Shown: positions 32,201-43,928 of the stretch, piece after piece | How the letters are laid out: each line of letters begins with the position of its first letter | How positions within the stretch are numbered: position 1 is the first letter of the stretch | From: Riptortus pedestris | Taxonomy: Eukaryota; Arthropoda; Insecta; Hemiptera; Alydidae | Length of the DNA: 64,000 nt | NCBI GenBank assembly: GCA_019009955.1 | Contig: CM032232.1 | Span: 57,873,501-57,937,500, forward strand | Direction: 5' to 3' | Translations under genes and position numbers: made by a program | Notes under the pieces: model-generated | What the model was told of the DNA's origin: nothing | What the model saw: the letters and a program-made list of their open reading frames with translations, nothing else | The model's database searches: none

Positions 32201-32586
32201 TTTACAAGCCCCCTTCCTAAAACTTATTTTCTTTTTCTGCAATTCGACCCTGAGACTCGACATAAACTCTCATCTCGTAACAGACGTGTTTACTGTTTAT
32301 TTACTTTGTTTCAACTGAGTCTTGACTTTTCGTCGCCTTCTCTCCCTATATTTTCGAATTTCTTTTTATGAATTGCGTGTTTTATGAAGCACTAATAAAT
32401 AATATTAATAGTTTTTCATATTTAAAAAAAAAACGACCCCTCGTATTGCAAAACAAAAACTTGAAATTTGAGACAGTAATTACGGTAACTGTCCTATTCT
32501 GTACAACTATGGATTTTATTTGAAAATTTCTACTAAAAGAAAACTGGAGATATATTAAAATAATTATATCAAAATAATACTAAAAG
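32201..32586. other. No gene seen
   Basis: AT-rich unassigned sequence. Confidence 0.35.
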
Positions 32587-32821
32587 AAGTCCTTCACGCT
32601 GGTGCGCACATGATCTCATCTCACAAGCCTATGTTAGCAGGAGTTAAAATGCCTATGGTAGCAGGTCTTGAGATGTTTAGAGACTGAAAGTGAAAGTAGA
32701 AGTAGGGGTTTACGAAAGGTCGAATCTAAACAAAAAAAATTACTGCATTAATATTCGAGTCAGAGAAAACATGCATACAAAAAAATAGTTGTTGAAAATT
32801 AAAATTCCAACAATAATCCAA

Positions 32822-33420
32822 CAGGGTGTCTCACACCGGTCCAACTATTTTACAAGACTACGAGACGCTAATAGGTGGAGCGGAGGTGGGTGAGGGGCAG
32901 TGCTAGCAAGCTCAGTTCTTACATTTTTAGCAGATTTATTACATTTCTAGTTGGCGCTAATTGAGTTTGAAAATGATTATTTTCTGATGTTAAATTATGT
33001 AAACATAATGTTAGAGATTTAATGATTTAGACAACATTTTCTTTAGCGACGTGGCCCATTTTCACGTGAACGGTTGCCCGAATCGCTAAAATTGCCGATT
33101 TTGGGCAGAGAACAATCCAACGTTGCTACACCAACGCCCTTAGCATAGTCCCAAAGTTACAGTTTGAGTCGCAATGTCCACGAAGTGCATTATTTGACGT
33201 TACTTTTTCGAACTCAACAACTTCTTGGAAAAGTCTCCAATAACGTCCGCACAAGGTTTGAAGTGTCCTCAAACAAATGAGCGTCATTTAAGTATTGCCA
33301 TATTTAAAAATTAAAATTTCCCTCTTTGTTAAAATTTTGGTATCAATAAATAACTAATTACAAATAGCATTTTTTTTTTAACTGTTGCTCGAAATAGTTG
33401 GATCGTTCAGAGACACCCTG
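32822..33420. mobile_element. mariner-like MITE, 599 bp
   Basis: Inverted ends CAGGGTGTCTCACACCGG and, reversed, CAGGGTGTCTCTGAACGA, extended by TCCAACTATTT on both. TA follows the right end; AA stands at the left (one change from TA). Interrupts HLE sequence at the place that elsewhere reads GATTCTATACAATTTTTCG. No transposase frame. Confidence 0.85.
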
Positions 33421-33671
33421 TATAAGCTTTTTCAATCCTACTCATATTAGCTGAGATATTCTAAGTTTCCAACTATTCCACCTCTATAATCAGTTTTCAT
33501 TGAAAGAGGTTTGTTGAGCAAATAAAAATCATGAAGTTTAGAACGTAAAAACATTGATAATGACGACACACTTAAAGTATTTGCTTACATCTAATACATT
33601 AAAAGTTCCATATATAAAATATTTGATATTTAAACCGTCAAATAAAGTGGCCCATGATATAAAAGCTTGAT

Positions 33672-34075
33672 GCTTTTACCTGTTTATTTTTGTTTTAAAT
33701 ACATTAAAAAAGAAATAGAATTATTAAATACTAACAACAATAATAAAATTCCTCTAACCTATAATATTTTAAAGACACAATTAATAAGGGAGTCCCTAAC
33801 CCCTTGGATGTCCATAAAGAACATTATAAAAAAGGTGCTTGCACCCAAAAAGGAGTTCTTAGCCTTAACCTAACCTGTAGCTCTCACAAAAAATAAATAA
33901 AACAGAAGAGAACGACAACAAAAAAGGCCTCATACATAGTTGTCTAAAAATAGTGCATCCTGATCATAAATATACTCATAAAAATAAAAAAAAAATATTA
34001 AGACAAGACATTCCCCCTAGAAATACAACCTACATAAAACTAAAACTACAATCAGAAATATATAATGTTAAAGAG
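33672..34075 (+). other. Unassigned insertion in HLE
   Basis: A-rich, with a 68-residue frame (33667-33873) of low-complexity N/K/I composition. The trailing A-rich runs could be a retroposon tail, but no RT motif is seen. Confidence 0.35.
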
Positions 34076-34440
34076 CCATGAGTTCTAATACGATAATGGG
34101 GGTTTACTGAAGACTGAAAACTAAAAAATGCGAAGATCTGGGTTAATATTCATGATCTAAAAAAATTATATACAATAACAATTATAGGAAGTAAATTTTC
34201 AAGAAGATTGATTATATAAAAGTTTTTGGATTCGACGTATAATAACGGAGAATTCCGAATTTTCTAAATTTCGCCCTCTAAACCCCCACTCCCACTGAGC
34301 ATAGTATTAGTCACTATTGGTCATTACTTTCAAGGTAGGTTTGATGAGCATTTGAAAAATTGTTTCAAATATCTCGTTAAGGTTGTACTCATAACGAGAT
34401 TTTCATGTCAAATTTCCTTTAAGGGAAATTTGCTAATTGA

Positions 34441-34937
34441 GGTATTCCCATACTATGGTAGAAACCACTCCTGACGTTACTAAACGCATTTGTGGAGGAT
34501 ATAAATAGTGAAATCCTTGTAGTATTGACGGTATAATTGCTGGAAAAAATTGATTAGTCTAATTTATAAAATGGCTGATGAATTAAGCTTACGATAACTA
34601 TCTGAGCACGAATTTAATTTGTTTGTTTGATGCAAGCTGGAAATGCAGTTGCTAACCTTGTTATGCACCTACACCGACCTTGCCTGTCCTCGTTGCGAGA
34701 GGTCTTCTTCGTCTCTTCTCCCTTTCTACATTTCTACACAGTACATTTTTTTCTCTCTTTTAGATCTGCATATTTAGTGAGTTTTTCTTTAATCGGGCTT
34801 TTTTCCGGATGAATTATTTATACATTCATCTGCCAACTCAGTAATTTAATTATTTCATCTTTGTGTTCAAACCTGTCATGAAAACATCCATTTTAATTGT
34901 AAACTTATATTGGAAACATTATAATTAAAAAAATATG
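34441..34937. other. No gene seen
   Basis: Unassigned. A 61-residue frame at 34627-34812 is hydrophobic/aromatic with no recognised motif. Confidence 0.35.
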
Positions 34938-35663
34938 TTTTAGCAGGATTCCCTTGAGGGAATCGTTACCAAATTCGAAATATAAGCTTTTCATGCAAAA
35001 ATAAAGATCAAGTTTGTTAAAGGTTGAAATTGGACAGGGGGGAAGAGGGAGGTTACAGGGAGAGAAAATTCAAAATATCTCCATCACGATAAGCTGTATC
35101 GAAAAATCGAATGTAAACAATCTTGTTATGAATGCAATTTTCTTGAGTATTAACCGAGATATTTGCATTTTTTAATTTCCAACCTTCAGTAAACTCCCAC
35201 TTCTTATGACTCATGTCATATTAACGATAACCCAATATATTATGGAATGTCTTCCAAGCTTAAGGTCAAATTATTGTCCCGACGTACTTATATAATTTAG
35301 CATATACAAATACAAGTGTGATAAGCGTTTCATTCATTAATGGCTGCAATTGGACGGATGGGAGGTATCGGGGGATTTCAAGATTTAAAATATTTCCATT
35401 ATTATGAGTCGTATCTAAAATTACTATAGAGCCAATCTTGATAAACTATTGCTCCTCTACAATTTTTGTTTTATACATTTTCTCTTAAATCAAATATTAA
35501 GCGAGTTATTCGCACTTTCTTGTTTTCTGAATTCAGTAAACCCCCACTAGTATCGAATTTTGACTTAGAAGTAGAGAATGTATGGTTAGATGGCATTACT
35601 AGTGAGTCATTCCAGCACGTGGGAAATCTGCTAAGTTTACGCAGCCCCTGCGTGACGGACTTT
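34938..35663 (+). mobile_element. HLE copy lacking the 5' block
   Basis: TTTAGCAGGATTCCCTTGAG, then GGAATCGTTACCAAATTCG: the palindrome is fused to the body, deleting the segment that normally holds (TA)n. Two body blocks follow in tandem; 3' end GTGGGAAATCTGCTAAGTTT, ACGCAGCCCCTGCGT, GACGGACTTT. Confidence 0.85.
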
Positions 35664-35724
35664 AATGTAAAAATAGGAAGTTATTTCAAAAGAAAAAAAA
35701 AAAAAGTTTAAATAACACTCTTGA

Positions 35725-35812
35725 AATGAAGTTCATAACTCGTCGATGAGGAAACTTGAACAAAATTTTCGAAAATCACATTATGAGTACACCCACAAAT
35801 ATGTTTCCTTCA
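35725..35812 (-). mobile_element. HLE 5'-side fragment
   Basis: AACTCGTCGATGAGGAAACT, TTTTCGAAAATCACATTATG, AGTACACCCACAAAT. The palindrome is absent. Confidence 0.5.
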
Positions 35813-36361
35813 TTCCCCGCCCAAGCTTGAATGGTATTTATCTTTGATTGGTGGCATCTCGGTAAAAACAAACAAAACAATAATAATATGTGGTAATGGA
35901 AATTCTTGAAAACATTTGAGTGTTTTTGATTCGGCAAATTGTTTTGCCCTTCGTAGTCTAATTTTCCATTGGTAGCCTGAATGTCCATGGCGAGAGTATT
36001 AATTAGAATGTGGTTGTCATGAATGATTAATCATTCCTTCTTCATTACTCGAAACCCATTGGGAGTCGATAATCTTTAGTTTCTCGGAATGTTCACACGT
36101 TCAAGTTCATTCATTATTATGATGCATATCCTCTACAATAATATGATTTTAATATTAAAATTGGAATGGCTTATAATTATGAACGTAATGAATATTGGAA
36201 GAGCCCGCCTGAGGACATCCAGTGTGTTCAAAAATGGAGGCGGCTAAAACCCAGGACTTTAATGTGAAACTGAACGAGCAATGGTAATTAATTAATTATC
36301 TAATGCATAATGTGAGTAAATTTGTAATTGCTAAATTTATTAATAATATCTGGTAGAAACA
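35813..36361. other. No gene seen
   Basis: Less AT-rich than its surroundings; no recognised coding or repeat feature. Confidence 0.35.
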
Positions 36362-36890
36362 TTGATTTCCTCTAAGAAATATCAGTTATAGAGATTTTAA
36401 TTCTTACACAAGGTCCGAAAAACTTCATCAAATGTATATCATTTCTGCCTGACGAAAATGAATACCGTCCAAAGTTAGACATTTTATATATACTTGCCTC
36501 AGACCGTTTCAACAGTCTCAATATTTGTGTTAACAAACTTGATATATAAGCAATTCTTCTAAAATTAAAGATTAGGCTTGATAACAGCTGAAATCAGACT
36601 AGGCGGAAGAGTATTTAGAGGGTGGGGCGAACTAGAAAATTCAAAATATCTTCTTTAATATGAAGTGGAATTGTTCGAAGCTATATGATTGAATAATAGG
36701 TTTTCTATAAGTGTATGCTATTCATATTTTCAGCATTTAGTAAGCACCCACTTTTAGTCATTTCAAGTAAAAAGTATGAACTTATATCATATATCATAAC
36801 TCCTTTTCCAAGCTTAAATGTCAAATATTATTTTCAATGGCCCTTTATTATAGATATATATCACGTATTTGCATATATGTCCAAATACGT
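36362..36890 (+). mobile_element. HLE copy, diverged, 3' end lost
   Basis: TGATTTCCTCTAAGAAATATCAG, GACGAAAATGAATACCGTCC, CTTGCCTCAGACCGTTTCAA, then a diverged body to GCAAATACGT-like words (GCATATATGTCCAAATACG). Terminus absent. Confidence 0.6.
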
Positions 36891-36982
36891 TGTTTGATGT
36901 AGATGTAGACGAAATTGTTGTCGGGGCGATCAACTGCTACGTTGTTTGATATCATCCATTCAGATTTTTCGATCATAACTAA

Positions 36983-37461
36983 AAAAGTCCGTCACGCAGG
37001 GCCTGCGTAAACTAAGCAGATTCCCCGCGTGAAGTTTTACAATAGAGAAATCTGCCTAATAACAACAGAAGTAGTAAGGAATCTCTAAACCTATTCACGA
37101 TGGACGAATAGTTACCGAAACTAGCTCTCGGCGGAGAGTCCCGAACATAGCCGACTCCTGCCGACCACACGCATGCATACAAATGCAAATATCTCGGTTA
37201 TTATTCAAGATACACAAGAAATGTATATAACAATATTTATAGTAAATTTAATTTGCAATAAGATTGATTCTGTACAATTTTTTGATCCGACTCATAATAA
37301 CGGAGATATGTCGAATTTTCAAAAATCCCACCTCTAAACCCCCCCTCCCACTGGTCCGATTTCAGCCATTAACGAACTTGATCTTTCTTTTTACATAAAA
37401 CGCTTAATTATGAAGTTTGGTAACGATCAAACAAAAATTGCGACCGCTAGAGCGTTAACAG

Positions 37462-37528
<67 letters not shown>

Positions 37529-37657
37529 TAATTTTGAACGGACCTCATTTTCGTCATCTCCTGGGTAGGATCGATGGACACTTGAGGAAATTTTTCAAAA
37601 CTCGCGTCATAAGTACGACCTCAATAGCTGATTTCCCTTGAGGGAAATCTCCTAAAA
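36983..37657 (-). mobile_element. HLE copy, full, variant-block subfamily
   Basis: AAAAGTCCGTCACGCAGGGC, CTGCGTAAACTAAGCAGATT at the left; variant block at 37095-37175; CGACCGCTAGAGCGTTAACA; (TA)n at 37468-37530; GATTTCCCTTGAGGGAAATC then TCCTAAAA at the right. Nearly the same as 17444-18102, so one of the younger subfamilies. Confidence 0.92.
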
Positions 37658-37659
37658 TC

Positions 37660-37846
37660 TCTATTTGATCTTTACCATACTCGATATTGAACAGTTTTAT
37701 TCAACACTAGTAAATCCCTACTACTCCTACTATTCGGATGCTTAGTTAGAAACAGAAAATATATGGTGAGAAGAGATCAATAGTGGACTATACCAGCTCT
37801 TGGGAAATCTGTTTAGTTTAGGCGGCAGCTGCGTGATATACTTTAT
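37660..37846 (+). mobile_element. HLE 3'-end fragment
   Basis: TACCATACTCGATATTGAAC, CTCTTGGGAAATCTGTTTAG and a decayed hairpin (GGCGGCAGCTGCGTG). Confidence 0.6.
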
Positions 37847-37948
37847 TGTTCAGTCTTCTGTTAACCTCCATTCCAACATGTACGATGTTCGCTTTGAGCA
37901 TCCGAGCTACCAAAACAACACATTTACTGCTTAAATTTCATGCCTGTT

Positions 37949-38179
37949 TATTATTATTATTATTTATTAACGTCCACTTTTAGCAACTAAGGCTAATTGG
38001 GACGGGTTATCTACAGGTGACCATCCTTTTCTGGCCAGGATGGGACTAAGGACTTTATTTAATGAATTCCGACACTAAATAAATTCCCTTCCCAGGCGGG
38101 AATCGAACTCGCTACTCTAGGTTTATCATGTGAGATTAAGGACAACGCTTTAATTCACTAGGCTAACCTGAGACCCTCA
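37949..38179 (-). mobile_element. tRNA-derived SINE, copy 5
   Basis: Tail TTATTATTATTATTTATTAA, tail module GGGACGGGTTATCTACAGGT, linker, B-box complement GCGGGAATCGAACTCGC, A-box complement ending TTCACTAGGCTAACCTGAG. Near full length. Confidence 0.88.
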
Positions 38180-39085
38180 GGCCTGTTTACATATGCTCCT
38201 AATTCTTCTTATCTGTTTTTATTAAAAAAGTCCTTCGCGCAGGGACTGTGTAAACTAAGCAGATTTTTCACTTGAAGGTATGATACACTAGTAATCTCAT
38301 GTCATCACATAATTTCTATATCTATGTCAAAATCGATGAGTGATAGTGGGGTTTACTAAATGCTGAAAAGAAGAAAGAACTATTATCTTCCTTAATATAC
38401 TATATATTTTTTCATAAATAAAAAATGTGATGACCGACAACTGAAAGGAATCAATATTAAATGAGATTGGTTCTACAACATCTCCAACTCCTAATAACGG
38501 AGATATTTTGAATTTTCAATCCCCTCTGTAATCCCTCCTTATCCCGGGTCCGAATTCAGCAGCAAACTAATACGATCTGTAGTGCTGAATGAAACAGAAA
38601 TATTGAGTATGGTATAGAACAAATAAACGTTTTCCAGAAAAGAACATAAAATTATGAATGGTGACATCAACACACAACGTATTTGCGCCTACCTCACACT
38701 GTAGGTGTTCAATAATAATAATATTTGGTAGTCTAATAAAGTGGTTCATGATATAACAGATTATTCTTAATATGATATGAGCAGGAGTGGGGGTTTACTG
38801 AACTCTGAAAACTAAAAGAAATGTAAATATCTCGGTTAATATTCAGGACAGAAAAAATAATTATTAAAAGGTAATTAGTTTTGCAATAGTTCTCGTTAGT
38901 AAAATTTTTTGATCCGACGTTTAATAACGGAGATATTTTCGAAACACCCACTTCTAACCCCTCCCGATTTCCGCCGTTAAAACACTTCATCTACAATTTT
39001 ACATAAAACGCTTGCATATTGAGTTGGTAACGATAGGTCAAAAAATGCGAACGCTCGGCCGGTAACAGACAAGTATGTATATATA

Positions 39086-39374
39086 CAGGACCGCCGTAAG
39101 GGCTACTGGCGCCTGTGTGCAAAAAAGGATTTTGGCGCCCCTTAAGGCATTTTGAATTATCTTTTTTTTTGATGGTAGGTTGGTGCTTGAAATAAACAGA
39201 AAAGAACTGGACTTTAAAAGTCATATTTATTTGTAGACTAAAATATCAAAATGAAATAGAAATGAATAGAATGAATAGAACAAAATCTAATTTTGGTTAA
39301 TTTGGTTTCGGCGCCCCTAAAGGATGGTGCCCGTGTGCATTGCACACTTTGCACATATGGTAGCGGGGGCCCAG
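39086..39374. mobile_element. hAT-like MITE, 289 bp
   Basis: Starts CAGGACCGCCGTAAGGGCTA; its other end, reversed, reads CTGGGCCCCCGCTACCATAT; 8 of the first 11 positions match. Flanks TATATATA (39078-39085) and TATTTATA (39375-39382) form an 8-bp duplication with one change, the length expected for hAT. Internal GGCGCCCC-type repeats and GTGTGCATTGCACACTTTGC are typical of such non-autonomous elements. No transposase. Confidence 0.75.
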
Positions 39375-39463
39375 TATTTATATACATATTTATTTGAGTG
39401 GACCTCATTATTGGGACTTCCTTGAAAATATCGCATGAGTAAAACATCAATTGCTGATTTCCC

Positions 39464-39480
39464 TTAAGGGGTATATGTTA
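39464..39480. repeat. SINE left target-site duplication
   Basis: TTAAGGGGTATATGTTA, repeated exactly at 39695-39711. Confidence 0.92.
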
Positions 39481-39694
39481 TTGTTTATTATTATTTACGT
39501 CCACTTTATGTTACTAGGTTAATCGGGACGGGTTATCTACAGGTTACCACCCCTTTCTAGCCAGGGTGGGCCCAAGGAGTTTATTAAGTGAGTCCGTCAC
39601 TAAATAAATTTCTACTGCCCAGGGCGGGAATCGAACCCGCCACTACGCGAGATTAGGACCAACGCCCTAACTCGCACGGCAAACCTGAGCCCCT
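39481..39694 (-). mobile_element. tRNA-derived SINE, copy 6, with TSD
   Basis: Reverse orientation. Tail TTGTTTATTATTATTTACGT; tail module GGGACGGGTTATCTACAGGT; linker AGTCCGTCACTAAATAAATT; B-box complement GCGGGAATCGAACCCGCC; A-box complement CCTAACTCGCACGGCAAACC; head end TGAGCCCC. The exact 17-bp flanking duplication shows it is a single complete, relatively recent insertion, and it fixes the element's ends. Confidence 0.95.
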
Positions 39695-39711
39695 TTAAGG
39701 GGTATATGTTA
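39695..39711. repeat. SINE right target-site duplication
   Basis: Exact copy of 39464-39480. Confidence 0.92.
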
Positions 39712-39725
39712 ATCTGTAAAGAATA

Positions 39726-40430
39726 GATGACAGTTTATTTGCGTGTCCAGCGTTTAGGACATCTGGAGGACTGACGTCATGGACTTTAATCAAGACTTGG
39801 TGAAATATACCTCGTTGGATTTATTCGGTGGCGTAGGTTGGCAGCTGGGATTTGGCTGGCTGTGGACGGCCTTGCCTGGGTCGGTGGGTGAATGTCTTCT
39901 CCTAGGATAGTATGTGCCGGCTCTAGTCCCCCAGTCATCGCCCAAGGACACTCACTTTTACATTCCTTTCTTATAACCTTATTTTATTTCTTATTAACTT
40001 ACTAATTCTTTGCGCAATACTCCCGCTCGCCCCATTTTACGCCTATTATTTTAACCGCTTCACCGCTCGGCCTTTTGGAATGAAGCGCTTGATTGTTGTA
40101 TAAGAATTCCTTTGTTCCAGCCTTCCCATTGTTTATGCTTAGTCGCATAACGCACTTGTTACTTGGAAGCGTTACTATATAGTCAATATTTAAAAGAACA
40201 TGAAAAGTTTAAGAAGCCCGGTGGCAAGGAAGAGAAGACTTTATGGCGAAGCCAGTTTCAAATGATAAAGACCCTCCAATCATATAGTACAACAAAATTT
40301 CATAAGCACGCCTAAAACATATTTTAGTGGGGGAAAAATCTAATGGACTGTGGGAATTAATATCGAGATATAATTTAAAAAGAGTACAACTCATATACCT
40401 TACACCTGACACAATATACAAGACAAACCC
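39726..40430. other. No gene seen; less AT-rich interval
   Basis: One of the least AT-rich non-repeat stretches (39750-39960 and 40020-40090). No open frame with family features; the antisense frame at 40209-40421 is not recognisable. Confidence 0.4.
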
Positions 40431-40870
40431 TGCATCTTATTATCTTACAAACTATTAACGATACACTAATGATATTTTTTCACCATATACTCTATTTTTA
40501 AGTAAAAATTCTGTGAGTAGAAGTGGGGGATAATTGTAGAGCATCAATATTTTAACTAGATTGGTTCTATAACTTTTTTCTCTCCGACTCTAACGGAGAT
40601 ATTTTGAATTTTCCAATCCTCCTCCAGTTCGATTTCAGCCATTGATGAATATGATCTTCAGTGTTGACTAAAACTTAGTTAAATATCACATATTAAGGTA
40701 AGTTTGAAAAATCTGGTAACTAATCTTGTAATAAAACATTTCATGATATATTGGGTTATTGTTAACGTGCGATGACTAAAAGTAGGGGTTTGCTGAATGC
40801 TGAAATCTAAAAACCTCATATTTGCAAAAAGAATGACACAATTTTGCGATATGACCCCCACCCTAAAAAA
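40431..40870 (-). mobile_element. Diverged HLE body fragment
   Basis: AGAGCATCAATATTTTAACT, CGGAGATATTTTGAATTTTC, CGATTTCAGCCATTGATGAA and GGGGTTTGCTGAATGCTGAA follow the reverse body order. No termini. Confidence 0.55.
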
Positions 40871-40900
40871 AAAACCTTTCCCCATTTGCTATAATAATTT

Positions 40901-41130
40901 CGGGGCTCAGGTTAGCCATGTGAGTTAAAGCGTTGACTTTTATCTCACATGGTAAAACTAGAGTGGCGAATTCAATTCTCGCCTGGGTAAAGGAAATTAT
41001 TTAGTGACGAAATTCATTAAATAACATCCTAAATACCACCCTGGCTAGAAAAGGGTGGTAACCTGTAGATAACCCGTCCCAATGAGCCTTAGTTGCAAAA
41101 AGTGCCCGTTAATAAATAATAATAATAAAA
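40901..41130 (+). mobile_element. tRNA-derived SINE, copy 7
   Basis: CGGGGCTCAGGTTAGCCATG (A box), AGAGTGGCGAATTCAATTCTCGCC (B box, two changes), linker TTTAGTGACGAAATTCATTA, GTGGTAACCTGTAGATAACC, tail AATAAATAATAATAATAAAA. Full length. Confidence 0.88.
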
Positions 41131-41267
41131 TAGTTTCGATGCCATGGAGACCAACATAAAATACAACGTCGGGGCTAGTAAAAGCTGAGTACCTTGTCCA
41201 ATAACATCAAAAGTACCCACCCTGGATTTGATTCTTAGAAAGCCGTTACTTCTGAAAACTATGTCTT

Positions 41268-41745
41268 TTTTTAGCAGATTTCCCTTCTAGTAAATCGGCT
41301 ATTGAGGTTGTACTCCAGAAACATAATTTCTTCAGTTGCCCACTGATCCTACCTAGGAGATTATTAAAACGAGGTCCGTTGAAATTAAGTTGTCTACTAC
41401 CCCCCTTCCAAATTTTTATTTGACAGGTACCAAACTCCATATTTAACCGTTTCATGTAAACTTAAAATGAGAAGGGTAGGTTTATAGGTGCGGGGACAAA
41501 TCCGAAATATCTTAGTTATTATGGGTGGATGAAAAACAAATGTTTATAACCAATGTTGTTGCAAATATAATTATCTATAAAATAGATGTTCTATACATTA
41601 TTTTGTATCTCGAATATATAACGAGTTAGTATTGTTTTCAGCCACCAGTAAGCTTTCTCTTCTAATCATTTCATACAAACTATAAGCCAATACATCCCGA
41701 AACATCTTCTTTCAAATATATATTGTTTTCATCAGACAAGAGGAA
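41268..41745 (+). mobile_element. HLE copy, no (TA)n, 3' end lost
   Basis: TTTTAGCAGATTTCCCTTCT, GCTATTGAGGTTGTACTCCA, CCTACCTAGGAGATTATTAA; a short non-TA stretch, then the body. Ends near CATCAGACAAGAGG without the 3' end. Confidence 0.75.
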
Positions 41746-42224
41746 ATGGGGGAATTATAGAACAAAGGAAATAAAAAAGAAATCAAAATACCTCAGCTAG
41801 TCGATTTTGATAATATACTAACATATGACTTAAGTATAAGTTATGTGGTACTTCACCTTTGGAGAAAGTGACATCCATGTAACTGTTAAGTAGTTAGACC
41901 TTGCTAACACCTGCTGCAGGTGGGGTGGCATATCAAGGCTGTTGTAGGCTTTCTGGCAATTTCTTCAAAGCTACCGCTTACTTCACGCTTTCTGCCTTGT
42001 TCAACTCCTGCCATTTCCACATTTGTACACACACGATCGCGTCCGTGAAGGTATTTTACTAAACAGGATCAAATGAGTGTGCATATATGTCTTTCGACTG
42101 ATTTCGATGGGCTCGGTTAAAAAACAAGAAAGATAGCCACAAGCAGGTGTTTGAAGTAAGAGTATTCTAATCGCTAAATGTTTCGGTTTTCTGATTCCAA
42201 CGCAATTATCCGAGACCATCTTAA
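41746..42224. other. No gene seen
   Basis: Unassigned. The antisense 72-residue frame at 42001-42219 shows no recognisable motif. Confidence 0.35.
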
Positions 42225-42562
42225 ACGGTTAAAATCGGATAGGAGAGAGTTAAGATTTAGAGGAATGAGGTATTTTCAAAATTATATATATACATGTCTG
42301 TTAACATCATTTTTGTCAATACCAAACTTGATATTTAAACATTTTATGCAAAAATAAAGATCGAGTTCTTTAATGGCTAAAATCGGATAAGAGGGGAGGA
42401 GGAGTTTAAAGGGGTAATTTCGTAACTACGAAATATCTCCGCTATTATTCGTCGGATCGAAAATTTGTATAGAATTAATATTATTGCATATATAATGTTT
42501 TATAAGTGGTGTTCAGTGCGCCTTTTCATTATTTTGATTATTAACGGTGATATTTGCATTTT
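42225..42562 (+). mobile_element. HLE fragment fused to next copy
   Basis: Body blocks from GGTTAAAATCGGATAGGAGA to TTAACGGTGATATTTGCATTTT, then direct fusion to the 5' end of the following copy. A decayed TA stretch lies at 42283-42292. Confidence 0.65.
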
Positions 42563-43591
42563 AGCAGATTTCCCCTAAGTGAAATCACCTATTGAGATCG
42601 TACTCATGACGCGATTTTTGAATAATTTCTTCAAATGTCCATCGATCCTACCTAGGAGATGAGGAAAATGAGGTCCGTTCAAAATAATATATATTTAACC
42701 CTTTAGCGGTAGCAATTTTTGTTTGATCTTTACCAAACTCGATATTTAAACGTTTTATCTAAAAATACAGTTCAAATTCGTTAATGGATGAAATCGGACC
42801 AGTGGGAGGGGGAGTTTAGAGGGGCGATTTTTCGAAAATTCGAAATATCTCCGTTACCATAAGTCGGATCAAACAATTGTACAGAATCAATCTTATTGAA
42901 AATTAAATGTACTATAAATATTGGTCTATACGTTTATTCTCTATCTTGATTATTAACCAAGATATTTGCATATTTTAGTTTTCAGCCATCAGCGAACCCC
43001 CACTTCTACTCATGTTACATAAACAATACTCGATACTCGAATAAACCACATTATTGGATGCTTAAATACCATAAATTGTTTTGAAGAGACCTTTCTTATA
43101 CGAGATAAATGCAAATATGTTATCGTGACCTTCTTAAGTTCTTGGATTACTAAAATTTGAGTGATTGAGATATTAATTATTCTCATCCATTGTAAATTAC
43201 AGTACTAGATATAGTAAATAGTTTTCCGGAAAATTAATATTTTATATTCTGATATATTTGCGTAATTGTTTTTCATTCCTGTGAGAAGTTGGCACACCTG
43301 TTTTTTTACGTTTCAGGTGCTTCCCGTCTGGAGGTATCTTATTATCGTTTGTATTTATTCACTTGATGTTGATGGTGCTATTGTGTTGTAGATTTATCTA
43401 GTTTTCGGCCTTCAGTAAACCCCCACTCCTACTCATGTCACGTTAACAAAAAGCTGTTATATTATGAATAACATTATTTAAAGCCTAAATACCAAATATT
43501 GTTCTCAATGAACGTTTTGAGATAAATGCAAATACGTGACGCACGTGGGGAATCTGCTTAGTTAACGCAGCCCCTGCGTGACGGACTTTTT
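42559..43591 (+). mobile_element. HLE copy, long form
   Basis: TTTTAGCAGATTTCCCCTAA, full 5' block, very short TA stretch, body, an extra block (43130-43390, including TTCTTGGATTACTAAAATTT, also seen at 13480 and 46740), a second late body, then GTGGGGAATCTGCTTAGTTA, ACGCAGCCCCTGCGT, GACGGACTTTTT. Confidence 0.88.
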
Positions 43592-43928
43592 AATCATTGC
43601 CTATGCCGCCCTAGGACCTCCTTTGCTTTTCAGCTTGTGGGTATGGTATATGCCTGGGAGCTGTTGGTATATTGGCCTTCTATCGACTTGCCCCTACAGA
43701 TATATAACAAACAGAGTGGAATAACTTTCCACAGCTGATATGCCTGCTTCCTATCTCTATGCTCTTATACAAACCCCGCCAGATTTGTTTTATTTATTCA
43801 CACTCTCCTTTCATCTTTATATTGTGTTCTCGTTCCGTATTCAGCTTTCGTCTCTAATACTACTAGAACCAGTTCTACTTGCCCCCCCCCCTTATAATAT
43901 TATTGTAATTCTGAAACTATACATAAAC
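43592..43928. other. No gene seen
   Basis: Unassigned, with a pyrimidine-rich stretch and poly-C at 43882-43891. The hydrophobic frame at 43740-43934 has no family features. Confidence 0.35.

Larger units (their letters stand above)
32587..34440 (-). mobile_element. HLE copy with two large insertions
   Basis: AAGTCCTTCACGCTGGTGCG at the left; ATTTCCTTTAAGGGAAATTT, GCTAA at the right. The body is split by a 599-bp mariner-like MITE (32822-33420) and by about 400 bp of unassigned sequence (33672-34075). GGGGTTTACTGAAGACTGAA resumes at 34098. Confidence 0.7.
38226..39725 (-). mobile_element. HLE copy with nested hAT MITE and SINE
   Basis: AAAAGTCCTTCGCGCAGGGA at the left; body blocks present twice; GAACGCTCGGCCGGTAACAGAC next to a TA tract that received the hAT-like MITE (39086-39374). 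The 5' palindrome GATTTCCCTTAAGGGG at 39457 is split by the SINE at 39481-39694 and resumes as ATCTG after its target duplication. Confidence 0.85.

Noticed and set aside
31919..32263. 114-residue minus-strand frame rich in C and K
   Set aside because: Runs through an HLE 3' end and a short dispersed repeat; the cysteines have no knuckle or finger spacing.
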